NCBI GenBank assembly: GCA_021772565.1
Contig: JAJFLR010000110.1
Location: forward strand, 1 to 64,000
Direction: 5' to 3'
From: Opitutales bacterium
GTDB lineage: Bacteria; Verrucomicrobiota; Verrucomicrobiia; Opitutales; JAJFLR01
Length of the DNA: 64,000 nucleotides
The position numbers and the translations under genes are program-made. The notes below the pieces were generated by a model that searched no databases, was not told the DNA's origin, and saw nothing but the letters and a program-made list of their open reading frames with translations. Positions 45,792-55,166 of this stretch are shown in pieces (the first letter of the stretch is position 1; every line of letters starts with the position of its first letter).

Positions 45792-46343
45792 ATGGGGGAA
45801 TTTTTTCAGATGAGTAAATCAAAAAATAATAATCCTAATTTATATCTTATCGGATTCATGGGAGTTGGAAAATCAGCAGTTGGCAGAGGCTTGGCACAGC
45901 GTTTGAATATGCGTTTCATCGACTCTGATACGGCAATTTCTCATAATGAAAATATGTCAATTCAAGAAATATTTAAAAAATATGGAGAGCCTCATTTCCG
46001 ACAACTAGAGTCGGAATTTGTTGAATCGGGACATCCTGAGACTGGTTGCGTCATATCATGTGGTGGCGGTCTTATTATGCAAAACAGGAATGCTGAAATT
46101 TTAAAATCAAAGGGTATCATAATTTGCCTTTTTGCATCTGCAGATACAATTTACCAACGCACATGCAGTAATAAGAATCGACCTTTGCTCAATGTTAAAA
46201 ACCCAAAAGAGCTTATTGAGAAATTAAATTCTGAACGTGAACCTATCTATTTAAAAGTAGGTATAGGCGTCTCAACTGAAAATCGTTCTATTGACGAAGT
46301 CGCTGAGCATGTTAAGAGGATTTACCTGAGTAAAATTAAGTAA
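45792..46343 (+). CDS. aroK: shikimate kinase
   Basis: 183 residues; a second ATG at 45810 (M-S-K-S-K) would remove six residues and is equally likely. The P-loop G-F-M-G-V-G-K-S-A-V-G, the shikimate-binding F-I-D-S-D and the C-G-G-G-L-I motif are clear. It phosphorylates shikimate in aromatic amino acid synthesis. It is convergent with the thioesterase gene ending at 46364. Confidence 0.92.
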   Translation: MGEFFQMSKSKNNNPNLYLIGFMGVGKSAVGRGLAQRLNMRFIDSDTAISHNENMSIQEIFKKYGEPHFRQLESEFVESGHPETGCVISCGGGLIMQNRNAEILKSKGIIICLFASADTIYQRTCSNKNRPLLNVKNPKELIEKLNSEREPIYLKVGIGVSTENRSIDEVAEHVKRIYLSKIK

Positions 46344-46363
46344 ATCGTATTTGATTTAGTTTG

Positions 46364-46780
46364 TCACACTTCCTTCCAGCACGTGTCAACTCTATCAATA
46401 AATTCACTCGGTGGCCGCAATGGTGTTCCATCAAAATTTATGAAACCGTGACGGGTGTATCCACTACAATGAAGTTTATCATGATTATAAACTTCATAAT
46501 CAATTTTAATTTTCACACGTGGTTTTTCTCTAATTATAGTTTTTATTGTAAGCTGATAATCAAAAAGAACTGGTTTAATAAATCTGGCATTAGCTTCTAG
46601 AACCGGAAGTCTGTAACCCTTTTCCTCGATTGTTTGATAGGGTATGCCAATTTTATCTAAAAAATCTATGCGAGCCACTTCAAACCAGGCAAAATAATTT
46701 GCATGATAAGCAAACCCCATCATGTCTGTTTCTCCATAACGAACTCTAATTTCTGATTCTGTAATTATCATTTTATTCAA
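46364..46780 (-). CDS. YbgC-like acyl-CoA thioesterase (hot-dog fold)
   Basis: 138 residues. The family signature G-E-T-D-M-M-G-F-A-Y-H-A-N-Y-F-A-W-F-E is present, with the catalytic Asp and the Y-H-x-N-Y pattern. It hydrolyses acyl-CoA or similar thioesters; the exact substrate is unknown. It is last in the minus-strand run pfkB-proA-glycosyltransferase-thioesterase, 8 bases after the previous gene. Confidence 0.88.
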   Translation of the reverse strand: MNKMIITESEIRVRYGETDMMGFAYHANYFAWFEVARIDFLDKIGIPYQTIEEKGYRLPVLEANARFIKPVLFDYQLTIKTIIREKPRVKIKIDYEVYNHDKLHCSGYTRHGFINFDGTPLRPPSEFIDRVDTCWKEV

Positions 46781-46788
46781 CTATATAT

Positions 46789-48636
46789 TTAAGGTAACTG
46801 ACTGATCCATAATTCTTCAAATTTACTGATAATCTCTTTTTCGGTTAGACCCTTACTACTACTCCAAAATTCATCGTATAAATTTGAATCAGTATTAAAT
46901 GATTTTATGCGACTAATTCGCCCGATATTAAATGGTCGAAACATTCTTTCGCTGATAATTTCAAGTTCAACAGTATCAGGTAAACTATATTCCGGATAGG
47001 GCTTCAGGGTTCCATAAATATCACGTGTCAATTCCTGGTAAACATATATATTTTGAAATGTATCAGCATCCATATGAAACTTAAGTCCGGCTTTAACCTT
47101 TTTAAATCTGGCAAATGTAAGAGATGGCTTAAGATAGCATGTCCAAAGCAAACTAGAATCATCAATCATCAGAAATTTTTCATTGATACTATTGCGTAAA
47201 AAATCCCGTTTCCAGTTTATTGACTGGTTACGAATATACTGATCTGAGGGTGCATAATTGTTTAATGCGGGTATAGTCTGAGCAATAATTGAAAGTGTTG
47301 TAAGCATGAATACAGTTACCGTAATTCTTTTCTTATTAATTACTTTTCCAATAATAAATATTCCGGGAAAAATAAATAATAAGTAAACTACTAAACTCAT
47401 CCTTGCAGAGATTGGGTCATCAAACTGTGACCAGAAATAGCAAAACAAAAATGCTGTGATAAAAATTATAGTAGTTCCAAAAAAAATCATCGGAGTTAGA
47501 ACACTCCAGTCTAATTTATTTCGATAATTTTTGTTTCTTAATGCAATAATAATGCTGATTCCAAAAACTATTCCAAAAAAGCTAAGAAAAAGAGAATTTT
47601 GATGTGCATAACTCCAGTTAAAAAAAAAGTAGATCGCATGTGCGATATTATTGCCAAAATAATCGAAACTGAATAACGTCTCAACTTGCCGCGTGCTGAT
47701 AATCGATGTGAAAATGTCAACCTCCCTATCGAGCTGATCAAAGCTGATCTTGTGTTGAATCGGTCGTATAATTAATAATAGCGGAAGAACTAAAATCAAT
47801 ATTGGTAGTTGGTATTTTTTTTGTTGCGCAGATTTCAAGAAAAACAAACCGACTATCGGTAATAAAAAAAAAGCTGATTCATAACGGACTTGTGACAATA
47901 GTGCCCCACTGTATGACAATGCAATTAAAGTTGGATTGTCTGGAGATTGATAATAATTTATCGCTAGCAATACTGTTACCATGATCATCACTAAATTTAA
48001 TATTTCAAAAGAACCTCCATTTGAAATTTGTGTTAATAAAGGTATTGAAAGGAGTAACAAAGACGCCATAAAGCCACCGGTAACTCCATTAATTTTTTTT
48101 CCGAGTAAATAAGTTAATCCCAAAAGAATTAAGTAGAGGAAGAAATTTAAATAAAATACATTATCCGGACGATAACCTGTGAGATCGTGAACAACTGAAA
48201 GGCAAAAAGGAAAAAATAATGGACGCTTGTCAACGTAGCCAGCGAATATGGTAAATGTGCCGTTGATATCGTGGCCAATCATTGGTGTCAGATATTCTTT
48301 TTCCCAGTGCATTTGGAGTGAATTAGCACTTAGGACCAACTCATCCATCAATATTTTGTAATCCATTTTTTCATGAGAGGAAATGATGATTCCCACAATC
48401 AGGATTCCCAGCAAAGCCCATATATCATTTTTAGAAAAATCGTGTTTTTGAAATCGTTTCCTAACTACTATGACTGAAAAGTAGACAAAAATTCCAAATG
48501 TAATAAAAACAAACCAGTAGCCGAAATATTGGATTATCCATTTACATTGTTCCTGTGAAAAAGCAAACCAACCAAGAATGATAGAAAAAATTATCGATCC
48601 AATTAATAACAGGAACCTGAGTTTAGGTATCTCCAT
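46789..48636 (-). CDS. GT-C fold membrane glycosyltransferase (GT39/PMT-like)
   Basis: 615 residues with about 12 membrane helices in the first 460 and a soluble C-terminal part. The first extramembrane loop has D-E-L-V-L (acidic pair expected for GT-C enzymes) and 'Y-V-D-K-R-P-L-F-F-P', resembling the dolichyl-phosphate-mannose mannosyltransferase/ArnT superfamily. It uses a polyprenyl-phosphate-linked sugar; the acceptor is unknown. It is positioned between proA (15 bases) and the thioesterase gene. Confidence 0.75.
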   Translation of the reverse strand: MEIPKLRFLLLIGSIIFSIILGWFAFSQEQCKWIIQYFGYWFVFITFGIFVYFSVIVVRKRFQKHDFSKNDIWALLGILIVGIIISSHEKMDYKILMDELVLSANSLQMHWEKEYLTPMIGHDINGTFTIFAGYVDKRPLFFPFCLSVVHDLTGYRPDNVFYLNFFLYLILLGLTYLLGKKINGVTGGFMASLLLLSIPLLTQISNGGSFEILNLVMIMVTVLLAINYYQSPDNPTLIALSYSGALLSQVRYESAFFLLPIVGLFFLKSAQQKKYQLPILILVLPLLLIIRPIQHKISFDQLDREVDIFTSIISTRQVETLFSFDYFGNNIAHAIYFFFNWSYAHQNSLFLSFFGIVFGISIIIALRNKNYRNKLDWSVLTPMIFFGTTIIFITAFLFCYFWSQFDDPISARMSLVVYLLFIFPGIFIIGKVINKKRITVTVFMLTTLSIIAQTIPALNNYAPSDQYIRNQSINWKRDFLRNSINEKFLMIDDSSLLWTCYLKPSLTFARFKKVKAGLKFHMDADTFQNIYVYQELTRDIYGTLKPYPEYSLPDTVELEIISERMFRPFNIGRISRIKSFNTDSNLYDEFWSSSKGLTEKEIISKFEELWISQLP

Positions 48637-48651
48637 AATACAGGATTAATT

Positions 48652-49953
48652 CTATTTTATTTGTCCGTTGCCAAAAACAAAATATTTATAAGTGCAAAGT
48701 TCTCTTAATCCCATTGGGCCCCTGGCATGAATACGATCTGTAGAAATACCAATTTCCGCACCGAGCCCAAACTCAAACCCATCAGTAAAACGTGTACTTG
48801 CATTCCAGTAAACTGTTGATGTGTCGACACCGGACATGAATTTTCGAGCAGCATTTTCATCTTTAGTGATAATAGCATCACTGTGAGCACTGCCATAATT
48901 ATTGATTGCATCAATCGCTTTTTCGAGTGAGTCGACAATTTTGATCGATAAAATCAAATCTAGATATTCTTCATAATAATCTTCTTCAGATGCATTTTTA
49001 TAAGAAATTTTATTTTCATTTAATATTTTTGCCGTCGCCTGATCGGCTCTGATTTCAACATCATTATCGACCAAAGAATTGGCAATCTGAGGAAGAAGAT
49101 CATCAGCAACATCTCTATGAACGAATAAATTTTCAATAGCATTGCAAACACCGGGGCGTTGGCATTTTGCATTAATCGTTATTTTTTCGGCAAGATCGAA
49201 GTCAGCGGCTTTATCAATATAAAGATTACAGATTCCTTTGTAATGCTTAATAACAGGCATGCGAGCATGTTCGGCAACAAACCTAATTAAATTCTCTCCT
49301 CCTCTTGGTATGATGCAATGAACATTTTCATTCTGCTTCAATAAAATATTTAAGGCAGCGCGATCTGTTGTTGGAATTAATTGAACCGCAGCTACTGAAA
49401 CATCATTCGCTACAAGTGATTGTTGAATTATGTTTGATAATATTATATTTGAGTAATAAGCTTCTTTCCCACCTCTGAGAATTGCTGCATTTCCCGATTT
49501 TAAGCAAAGTATCGCACAGTCAATTGTAACATTTGGTCTGGATTCATAAATTATGCCGATCACACCAATTGGCACACGAATTTTTCGGATATCCAATCCA
49601 TTAGGTCTTACTGTGCTTTCAATTTCTTCTCCAACTGGGTCGGGTAATTCAGCTACATTTTTAACACCGTCAATCATTGCATCAATTCTTTCAGGTGTAA
49701 ATTTCAATCTATCCAACAACGCTTTACTCAAGCCACTTTTTTTTCCGTCCTCAATATCTTTCTTATTTTCAGTTATTAAGGCACCTCTATTTTTTTCAAG
49801 TAGTTCTGCTAGTGATAAGAGAATTGCATTCTTCTTTTCTGTTGAAAGTACAGCAACTTCCAATGATGCTCTCCTTGCATCTTTAGTTAGTTCAATAACT
49901 AAATTTTCAAGTGAACCCCTTTTTTCCGAATTTGAATTTGTTGCTGAACTCAT
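48652..49953 (-). CDS. proA: gamma-glutamyl phosphate reductase
   Basis: 433 residues, standard length. The ALDH-fold reductase of proline synthesis shows I-Y-E-S-R-P-N-V-T-I-D, L-R-G-G-K-E-A, the catalytic-Cys region C-Q-R-P-G-V-C-N-A and the C-terminal R-G-P-M-G-L-R-E-L. It reduces glutamyl-5-P to the semialdehyde. The glutamate kinase (proB) is not adjacent. Its ATG overlaps the stop of the upstream pfkB-family gene (ATGA). Confidence 0.95.
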   Translation of the reverse strand: MSSATNSNSEKRGSLENLVIELTKDARRASLEVAVLSTEKKNAILLSLAELLEKNRGALITENKKDIEDGKKSGLSKALLDRLKFTPERIDAMIDGVKNVAELPDPVGEEIESTVRPNGLDIRKIRVPIGVIGIIYESRPNVTIDCAILCLKSGNAAILRGGKEAYYSNIILSNIIQQSLVANDVSVAAVQLIPTTDRAALNILLKQNENVHCIIPRGGENLIRFVAEHARMPVIKHYKGICNLYIDKAADFDLAEKITINAKCQRPGVCNAIENLFVHRDVADDLLPQIANSLVDNDVEIRADQATAKILNENKISYKNASEEDYYEEYLDLILSIKIVDSLEKAIDAINNYGSAHSDAIITKDENAARKFMSGVDTSTVYWNASTRFTDGFEFGLGAEIGISTDRIHARGPMGLRELCTYKYFVFGNGQIK

Positions 49954-50888
49954 AAACTGATAATATTTTTTAACTCAGCGTGACGCGATTTAATTATTTC
50001 AATTCCTGCACTTTCAAGACGATCACAACTAAACGCTTCTACTGTCAAACTTGCTGTGACTGTTGCATACAGCATGGCATTTTTAATTGATGTAAAACTA
50101 GTATCATTTATTGCCGAAAGATAACCAAGCAATGCGCCGGCGAATGAATCACCCGCACCAGTTGGGTCTTGTAAATCTATAACAGGGTAAGCGGGAAGAG
50201 CAAATATGCCTTCAGCATGAAAAAGATAAGCACCATGTAATCCTTTTTTAATTATTGTGCATTCTGGTCCCATTGATATCAATTTATTGCCGGCATTTAT
50301 TATATTAGATTCACCGGTTATAATTTCAGCTTCAGAATCATTAATCACAAATAAATTGATCCGTTTGATAAGTTCGAAAAGTTCATTTCGCTTAATCTCA
50401 ATCCATAGGTCGATCGTGTCAGCCACCACAAATGGATTCCCTGATAATTGATCCATAACATGAAGTTGTAAATCGGGACTAATATTGCCCAACATGACAT
50501 AGTCAGCAGATTTATATGAATTGGGTAAATGAGGACGAAAATTCTCAAAGACATTTAACTTTATATCTATAGTCTCGCGGTTATGGAAGTTTTCATGATA
50601 CTTACCAGTCCACATAAAAGTAGGACCTGACAAATCCTTTTGTAACCCATCAAGATTGATGCTGCGTCTATTAAATCTATTGATAAATTCTTCATCAAAA
50701 TCGTGACCCACTACACCAACCATATTGACGCCTGCGTAATAGCTGGCAGCAATACTAGCATAAGATGCCGAACCTCCCAAAATTCTTTCACCAGTATTAA
50801 GGGGGGTAATTATGTTATCGTAGGCAACTGAACCGACTACTAGAATGGAAGCGTCGACGTTTTTAGATTTTATTACTTTTTCACTCAT
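49950..50888 (-). CDS. PfkB-family carbohydrate/nucleoside kinase
   Basis: 312 residues. The C-terminal D-P-T-G-A-G-D-S-F-A-G-A signature contains the catalytic Asp; an N-terminal 'G-G-S-A-S-Y-A-S-I-A-A' segment binds substrate. Substrate (ribose, adenosine, fructose-type or nucleoside) cannot be decided; similar proteins in this position are often annotated as sugar kinases. It is first in the pfkB-proA-GT-thioesterase unit and overlaps proA by four bases. Confidence 0.88.
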   Translation of the reverse strand: MSEKVIKSKNVDASILVVGSVAYDNIITPLNTGERILGGSASYASIAASYYAGVNMVGVVGHDFDEEFINRFNRRSINLDGLQKDLSGPTFMWTGKYHENFHNRETIDIKLNVFENFRPHLPNSYKSADYVMLGNISPDLQLHVMDQLSGNPFVVADTIDLWIEIKRNELFELIKRINLFVINDSEAEIITGESNIINAGNKLISMGPECTIIKKGLHGAYLFHAEGIFALPAYPVIDLQDPTGAGDSFAGALLGYLSAINDTSFTSIKNAMLYATVTASLTVEAFSCDRLESAGIEIIKSRHAELKNIISL

Positions 50889-51009
50889 GGTTTGGAATTA
50901 TTGGAGAATTTCCAAAATTTCAAGTTTGTTTTGGTAACGTGCATAACTTCGATCAATAATCTCAAGTAAAAAACTGGAATTAAAAGATGAGAAAGCTAAT
51001 TAATACAAT

Positions 51010-51393
51010 TTATGTAAATAGTTTTATTCCTATCTTTGCTTTAGAAATAAATCTAAAATGTTTATCTAATGAGTAGACTGAGATATTGTTCTGAATAGAA
51101 TTTTGAGCAATTATTAAATCTGAAATTCCAATACCGCTTGAACCTGATTTTAAGCATAAAACCTGGAATTCTATTATTTCTTCCCAGTCAGGGCTTATGA
51201 CACATTTTTTTATCTTATTTAATAAACTAATAACTCTTTTCTGATTTCTAACCCGAAGATGCGGGATCAACTCTGCAAGAATTAAATCATTAGTACTAAC
51301 TAAATTTTCATCTATCAGAAAATCTAATTTCTGTGATTTTGCTCCTGACTGGAAATAATCGATCCACACAGAAGTATCAACCAGAACTTCCAT
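51010..51393 (-). CDS. vapC: PIN-domain ribonuclease toxin VapC
   Basis: 127 residues. L-V-D-T-S-V-W-I-D-Y-F, L-A-E-L-I-P, and G-I-S-D-L-I-I-A-Q with D-K-H-F at the end give the usual PIN acidic residues. The start shares its first base with the last base of the antitoxin gene. Confidence 0.88.
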   Translation of the reverse strand: MEVLVDTSVWIDYFQSGAKSQKLDFLIDENLVSTNDLILAELIPHLRVRNQKRVISLLNKIKKCVISPDWEEIIEFQVLCLKSGSSGIGISDLIIAQNSIQNNISVYSLDKHFRFISKAKIGIKLFT

Positions 51394-51587
51394 TATTTCC
51401 TGCCACGTAAAATAGCTGGATCAATATCTAAACTGATTTTTCCTTTAAATTTCTTAAGTTCAGAAATTTCAGCCTTTCTAATCAAATTATCCAGTGCAAC
51501 AGTGATAACTTTCGTTTTTGTTTTAATATTCGAAATAGTCATCGCTTTATGCAGTAAATCTTCAGGTAAATCTAAAGTTGTTCTCAT
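51393..51587 (-). CDS. vapB: VapB antitoxin (ribbon-helix-helix)
   Basis: 64 residues from the ATG at 51587 (M-R-T-T-L-D-L-P-E-D-L), the standard VapB N-terminus; an upstream in-frame ATG at 51617 would add ten unrelated residues and is rejected. It represses its own promoter with VapC in known systems. This is the fifth TA pair in the window, but 16.5 kb away from the island. Confidence 0.87.
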   Translation of the reverse strand: MRTTLDLPEDLLHKAMTISNIKTKTKVITVALDNLIRKAEISELKKFKGKISLDIDPAILRGRK

Positions 51588-51807
51588 GGGGCAATTTAAT
51601 AAAAGAATCGTATGCATAAAAAATATAAATCATACATATAAGTCAATGCTTAATTATTAATATTTAATAGTAATATATCCAAGAAACTAAGCAGATTGAA
51701 TGCGTGAGTAATTAAATAAAAAAATCAGTGTAAAAACCCCGTTAAATAGCTTGATTTAATTTTGAAAAATAATACTGATTAATGGTGTAACCTAAAATTT
51801 TAAAAAT

Positions 51808-52062
51808 ATGAAACGAATATTTAAACTTTGTCTAATATTACTGACCGTATCAGCAATGACTGGTTGTGTGACATCACATTACCCTGATTCTTCATTAAAA
51901 CGTTCAAATTTCGGGGGGATTGTTGAAGTGAATAGAGAGTCATATCTCAAGGTTAGCCCCAATACACTGGGAATAAGCAAAAACGATTTGGTGAATAAAC
52001 CCGATGTTACCGGCTCGCAGATAAAGATACTCTGGGGACTAATTACTTTAACTGATTATTGA
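51808..52062 (+). CDS. small lipoprotein
   Basis: 84 residues. The signal ends in S-A-M-T-G-C, a clear lipobox with lipidated Cys at residue 20. The mature 64 residues contain 'G-G-I-V-E-V-N' and end in 'I-L-W-G-L-I-T-L-T-D-Y', faintly like TRL-type small lipoproteins. Function is unknown. It is a single gene, 290 bases before rpsB. Confidence 0.72.
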   Translation: MKRIFKLCLILLTVSAMTGCVTSHYPDSSLKRSNFGGIVEVNRESYLKVSPNTLGISKNDLVNKPDVTGSQIKILWGLITLTDY

Positions 52063-52327
52063 TGTTATTTGGGCAAATTAAAGCATCCGCTAATGGCGAT
52101 TGTAGATTAAGCAATAACATTTTTGGACGACAATTTATAAATTTTAGTATTTTCTGCTTGATTTCATTGAAGGTTAAGCTATTTCTCGCTGTTCTCTTTA
52201 ATAAGTAATACAGATTTTTTCTGTTTGATTACGCAATTACTGAGAAATAAATTATTAAATTATCATTAAACATATGTATCTATTATTAAGATTTTTTGTA
52301 TTAAGTAGTCAGAGTTTAATAAATTCT

Positions 52328-52332
52328 GGAGG
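52328..52332 (+). promoter_or_regulatory. GGAGG upstream of rpsB at unusual distance
   Basis: The only clean GGAGG in front of a gene in this window ends 20 bases before the rpsB ATG (52353), too far for a normal Shine-Dalgarno contact. It may be part of a ribosomal-protein leader structure. Confidence 0.35.
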
Positions 52333-52352
52333 TAGTAATTAATTGCACGGTT

Positions 52353-53171
52353 ATGAATGTTACTGTAAAAGAATTACTCGACGCAGGTCTTCACATCGGC
52401 CATCAACTAAAACGCTTTAATCCCAAATCCAGAAAATATGTTTATGACAATCATAGTGGTATTTCTATTATTGATTTAGGAAAGACCCATACACTTTTAA
52501 GTGATGCTGTTAAATTTATTGAAGATTTAATTGTTGCTGGTAAAAATATTTTATTTGTTGGCACCAAAAAGCAAGCACAGGAGTTTATCCGTGAAGCAGC
52601 AATATCCTGTAATTCGCCCTACTGCGCAAGTCGCTGGCTAGGTGGAACACTTACAAATTTTGCTACAATTAAAAAGAGTATCGAAAAATATAAAAGATAC
52701 TTGTCTATGGAAGAAGATGGATCTCTTGAAAAACTTCCAAACAAAGAAGAGTCCTCAATTCGTAGAGAAATGAATCGAATGAATCGAAATTTTGAAGGGA
52801 TAGTTAACCTAACTCAATTACCAGCCGCATTGTTTATTGTCGATATCAACCATCAGGCTATTGCTGTTGCTGAAGCAAATAGACTCGGAATTCCAATTGT
52901 GGCTTTAGTTGACACAAATTCTAATCCTGATTTAGTCGATTATCCAATACCCGGCAATGACGACTCAACCAAATCTTTAGAGCTCATAATAAATGTTATT
53001 ATGGAAGCAGTTCAAAGTGGACAAGAGAGAAAAGAAGAAGAAAAATCTTCACTCAGTTCCTTAAAACCATTGATTAATGAAAGTATCAACGAGGGTCAGC
53101 TCCCAGTCACTACTTCAAGTTATGACGAAGATAGCGGAGTCCCAGAACATTTTTCCAGCGATAACGATTAA
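52353..53171 (+). CDS. rpsB: 30S ribosomal protein S2
   Basis: 272 residues. 'L-L-D-A-G-L-H-I-G-H-Q', 'F-V-G-T-K-K-Q-A', 'R-W-L-G-G-T-L-T-N-F' and 'V-A-L-V-D-T-N-S-N-P' are diagnostic. It has a roughly 40-residue acidic/Ser-rich C-terminal extension. It is followed by tsf after 52 bases, the standard order. Confidence 0.97.
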   Translation: MNVTVKELLDAGLHIGHQLKRFNPKSRKYVYDNHSGISIIDLGKTHTLLSDAVKFIEDLIVAGKNILFVGTKKQAQEFIREAAISCNSPYCASRWLGGTLTNFATIKKSIEKYKRYLSMEEDGSLEKLPNKEESSIRREMNRMNRNFEGIVNLTQLPAALFIVDINHQAIAVAEANRLGIPIVALVDTNSNPDLVDYPIPGNDDSTKSLELIINVIMEAVQSGQERKEEEKSSLSSLKPLINESINEGQLPVTTSSYDEDSGVPEHFSSDND

Positions 53172-53223
53172 TTTTGTTTTGAGGCTTTTAGAATTATAAT
53201 CATATAATTTTATTCTAATATTT

Positions 53224-53817
53224 ATGAGTACAAAAATTACAGCAAAAATGGTGGGTGAACTTCGTGCTGAGACAGGTGCTGGTTTACTGGATTGTAAAAA
53301 AGCTCTCGTTGAAAGTGACGGTGATTTAGAAAGCGCCTTAACCTATTTACGCAAGAAAGGTATTGCTTCAGCTGAAAAAAAAGCAGGAAGAGATGCATCT
53401 GAAGGGTTAATTGAATATTATATTCATTTAGGCGGTAAAGTGGGCGTTTTGCTTGAGCTCAATTGTGAAACTGATTTTGTTGCCAAGACCGATGATTTCA
53501 AATTATTGGCTAAAGATATCTGCATGCATATTGCCGCTTCAAATCCATTGTTCGTTAGACGAGATGAAGTCCCTGAATCATTTCTCGAAAAAGAAAGAGA
53601 AATTGCTGCAGGCCAGGTTGAAGGCAAACCGGAACATATTGTGCAAAAAATTGTTGATGGTAAAATTGAAAAAGTTTACATGGCCAACTGCTTGCTTGAA
53701 CAACCGTTTGTTAAGGATTCTGAAAAATCAATTCAGGATATGTTATCAGAAAAGATAACCAAGCTAGGTGAAAATATAATGGTAAAACGGTTTACTCGTT
53801 ATCAGCTCGGAGAATAA
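53224..53817 (+). CDS. tsf: elongation factor Ts (short form)
   Basis: 197 residues. The N-terminal UBA-like domain 'L-R-A-E-T-G-A-G-L-L-D-C-K-K-A-L' and the T-D-F-V-A-K motif, which contacts EF-Tu, are present. The length matches the short EF-Ts of Thermus and many other phyla rather than the 283-residue E. coli protein. It exchanges GDP on EF-Tu. It is co-located with rpsB. Confidence 0.96.
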   Translation: MSTKITAKMVGELRAETGAGLLDCKKALVESDGDLESALTYLRKKGIASAEKKAGRDASEGLIEYYIHLGGKVGVLLELNCETDFVAKTDDFKLLAKDICMHIAASNPLFVRRDEVPESFLEKEREIAAGQVEGKPEHIVQKIVDGKIEKVYMANCLLEQPFVKDSEKSIQDMLSEKITKLGENIMVKRFTRYQLGE

Positions 53818-53972
53818 TTTAGCCGGCAAAATTTTAAATCAATGTAGGTGTGCGTATCAGCTCGGCTGAGTTTGATGTTATTGCCCTGTATACCTGTTTA
53901 AAGTTAATAGAAATTTTCTGAACAGTGATAACTTGACTCGTTATAGAAAGAAAGTGAACTTTTAATGTTAGC

Positions 53973-55157
53973 ATGAGATACGTTTTACAACTTTTATTTG
54001 CTCTAGTCATTGTCGCAATCGCCTCGGCAATTACATATGGTTTGATTAAAATTAAAGGCACACCAGAACCTATAATTCACAGATCTAATCCTATACTCGT
54101 TGAGATAGTAAAAGTTGTTAAGCAGAATGTAACTTTTAAAGTTAAAACACAAGGCACTGTTGTTCCCAGAACTGAGACGGTTATTATCCCGGAAGTCTCC
54201 GGTAATATAATTTCTGTTTCAAAATCATTCAATGTGGGTGGATTTTTTGAAAAAGGTGATTTGTTATTAAAAATAGATACGAGTGATTACGAAGTTTCGC
54301 TCGTTCAAGCTCAAGCTGCATTGGCCAGGGCCAATCTGGCATTGGAGAATGAAAATGCCCAATCAAAACAAGCCAGAAAAGATTGGGATGCTCTAGGAAA
54401 GGGTGAAGCAAATTCGCTTGTCCTGCGAGAACTACAACTCAAAGAAGCAAAATCAAATGTTACTTCCGCACAAGCTGAAGTTGATAAAGCAAAAAGAAAT
54501 CTTCAACGAACTGAGATCAGGGCACCCTACGATGGAATGGTAAAAATTAAGCAAGTGGATGTCGGCCAATTTGTTTCGCGCGGAACGCCTATGGCAACAA
54601 TTTTTGCTGTAGATTCTGTTGAAATAAGTTTACCAATCACTTCCAGCGATACAGCTTTTTTAAATTTACCGCAAAATCATCGAGTTGAAGATACTACTCA
54701 AAAATTGTATCCAGTCGTAAAACTCAAAGCAAATATAGCTGGAATAGACCTTGAATGGATCGGTAATATAATTCGGACTGATGGAGTTATCGATAATCGA
54801 AGTCGTGTTTCTCATGCGATTGCACAAGTTCAGGATCCATATTCTATGAAGACTGAAAAGTTTAAGCCACCACTTCAAGTTGGCACTTTTGTAGAAGCTG
54901 AGATTACCGGAACTACGATGAATGACATATTTGTACTGCCAAGAGATGCAGTCCGGGTAAATAATAAAATTCTGATCGTAGATGATAAAAATACTTTAAG
55001 ATCACAATCAATTACTGTCATTAAAGCGGATGAAAAATTTGTTTACATTCAAGACAGTTTAGTAGAAGGTTCATCTGTATGTCTTACACCTTTAGAATTT
55101 GTAATTGAAGGAATGAGTGTAGAACCGATTCTTGTTGATGATAATAATAAATCTTAA
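53973..55157 (+). CDS. RND/ABC-type efflux periplasmic adaptor (HlyD family)
   Basis: 394 residues. An N-terminal membrane anchor (about 5-25) precedes a lipoyl half-motif ('V-V-P-R-T-E-T-V-I-I-P-E-V-S-G-N-I'), a helical hairpin (about 110-170, 'A-Q-A-A-L-A-R-A-N-L-A-L'), the second lipoyl half ('I-R-A-P-Y-D-G-M-V') and beta-barrel/membrane-proximal domains. It joins an inner-membrane pump to an outer-membrane channel, but neither partner gene is nearby, which is unusual. The next gene starts 9 bases downstream. Confidence 0.88.
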   Translation: MRYVLQLLFALVIVAIASAITYGLIKIKGTPEPIIHRSNPILVEIVKVVKQNVTFKVKTQGTVVPRTETVIIPEVSGNIISVSKSFNVGGFFEKGDLLLKIDTSDYEVSLVQAQAALARANLALENENAQSKQARKDWDALGKGEANSLVLRELQLKEAKSNVTSAQAEVDKAKRNLQRTEIRAPYDGMVKIKQVDVGQFVSRGTPMATIFAVDSVEISLPITSSDTAFLNLPQNHRVEDTTQKLYPVVKLKANIAGIDLEWIGNIIRTDGVIDNRSRVSHAIAQVQDPYSMKTEKFKPPLQVGTFVEAEITGTTMNDIFVLPRDAVRVNNKILIVDDKNTLRSQSITVIKADEKFVYIQDSLVEGSSVCLTPLEFVIEGMSVEPILVDDNNKS

Positions 55158-55166
55158 AATTAGATT

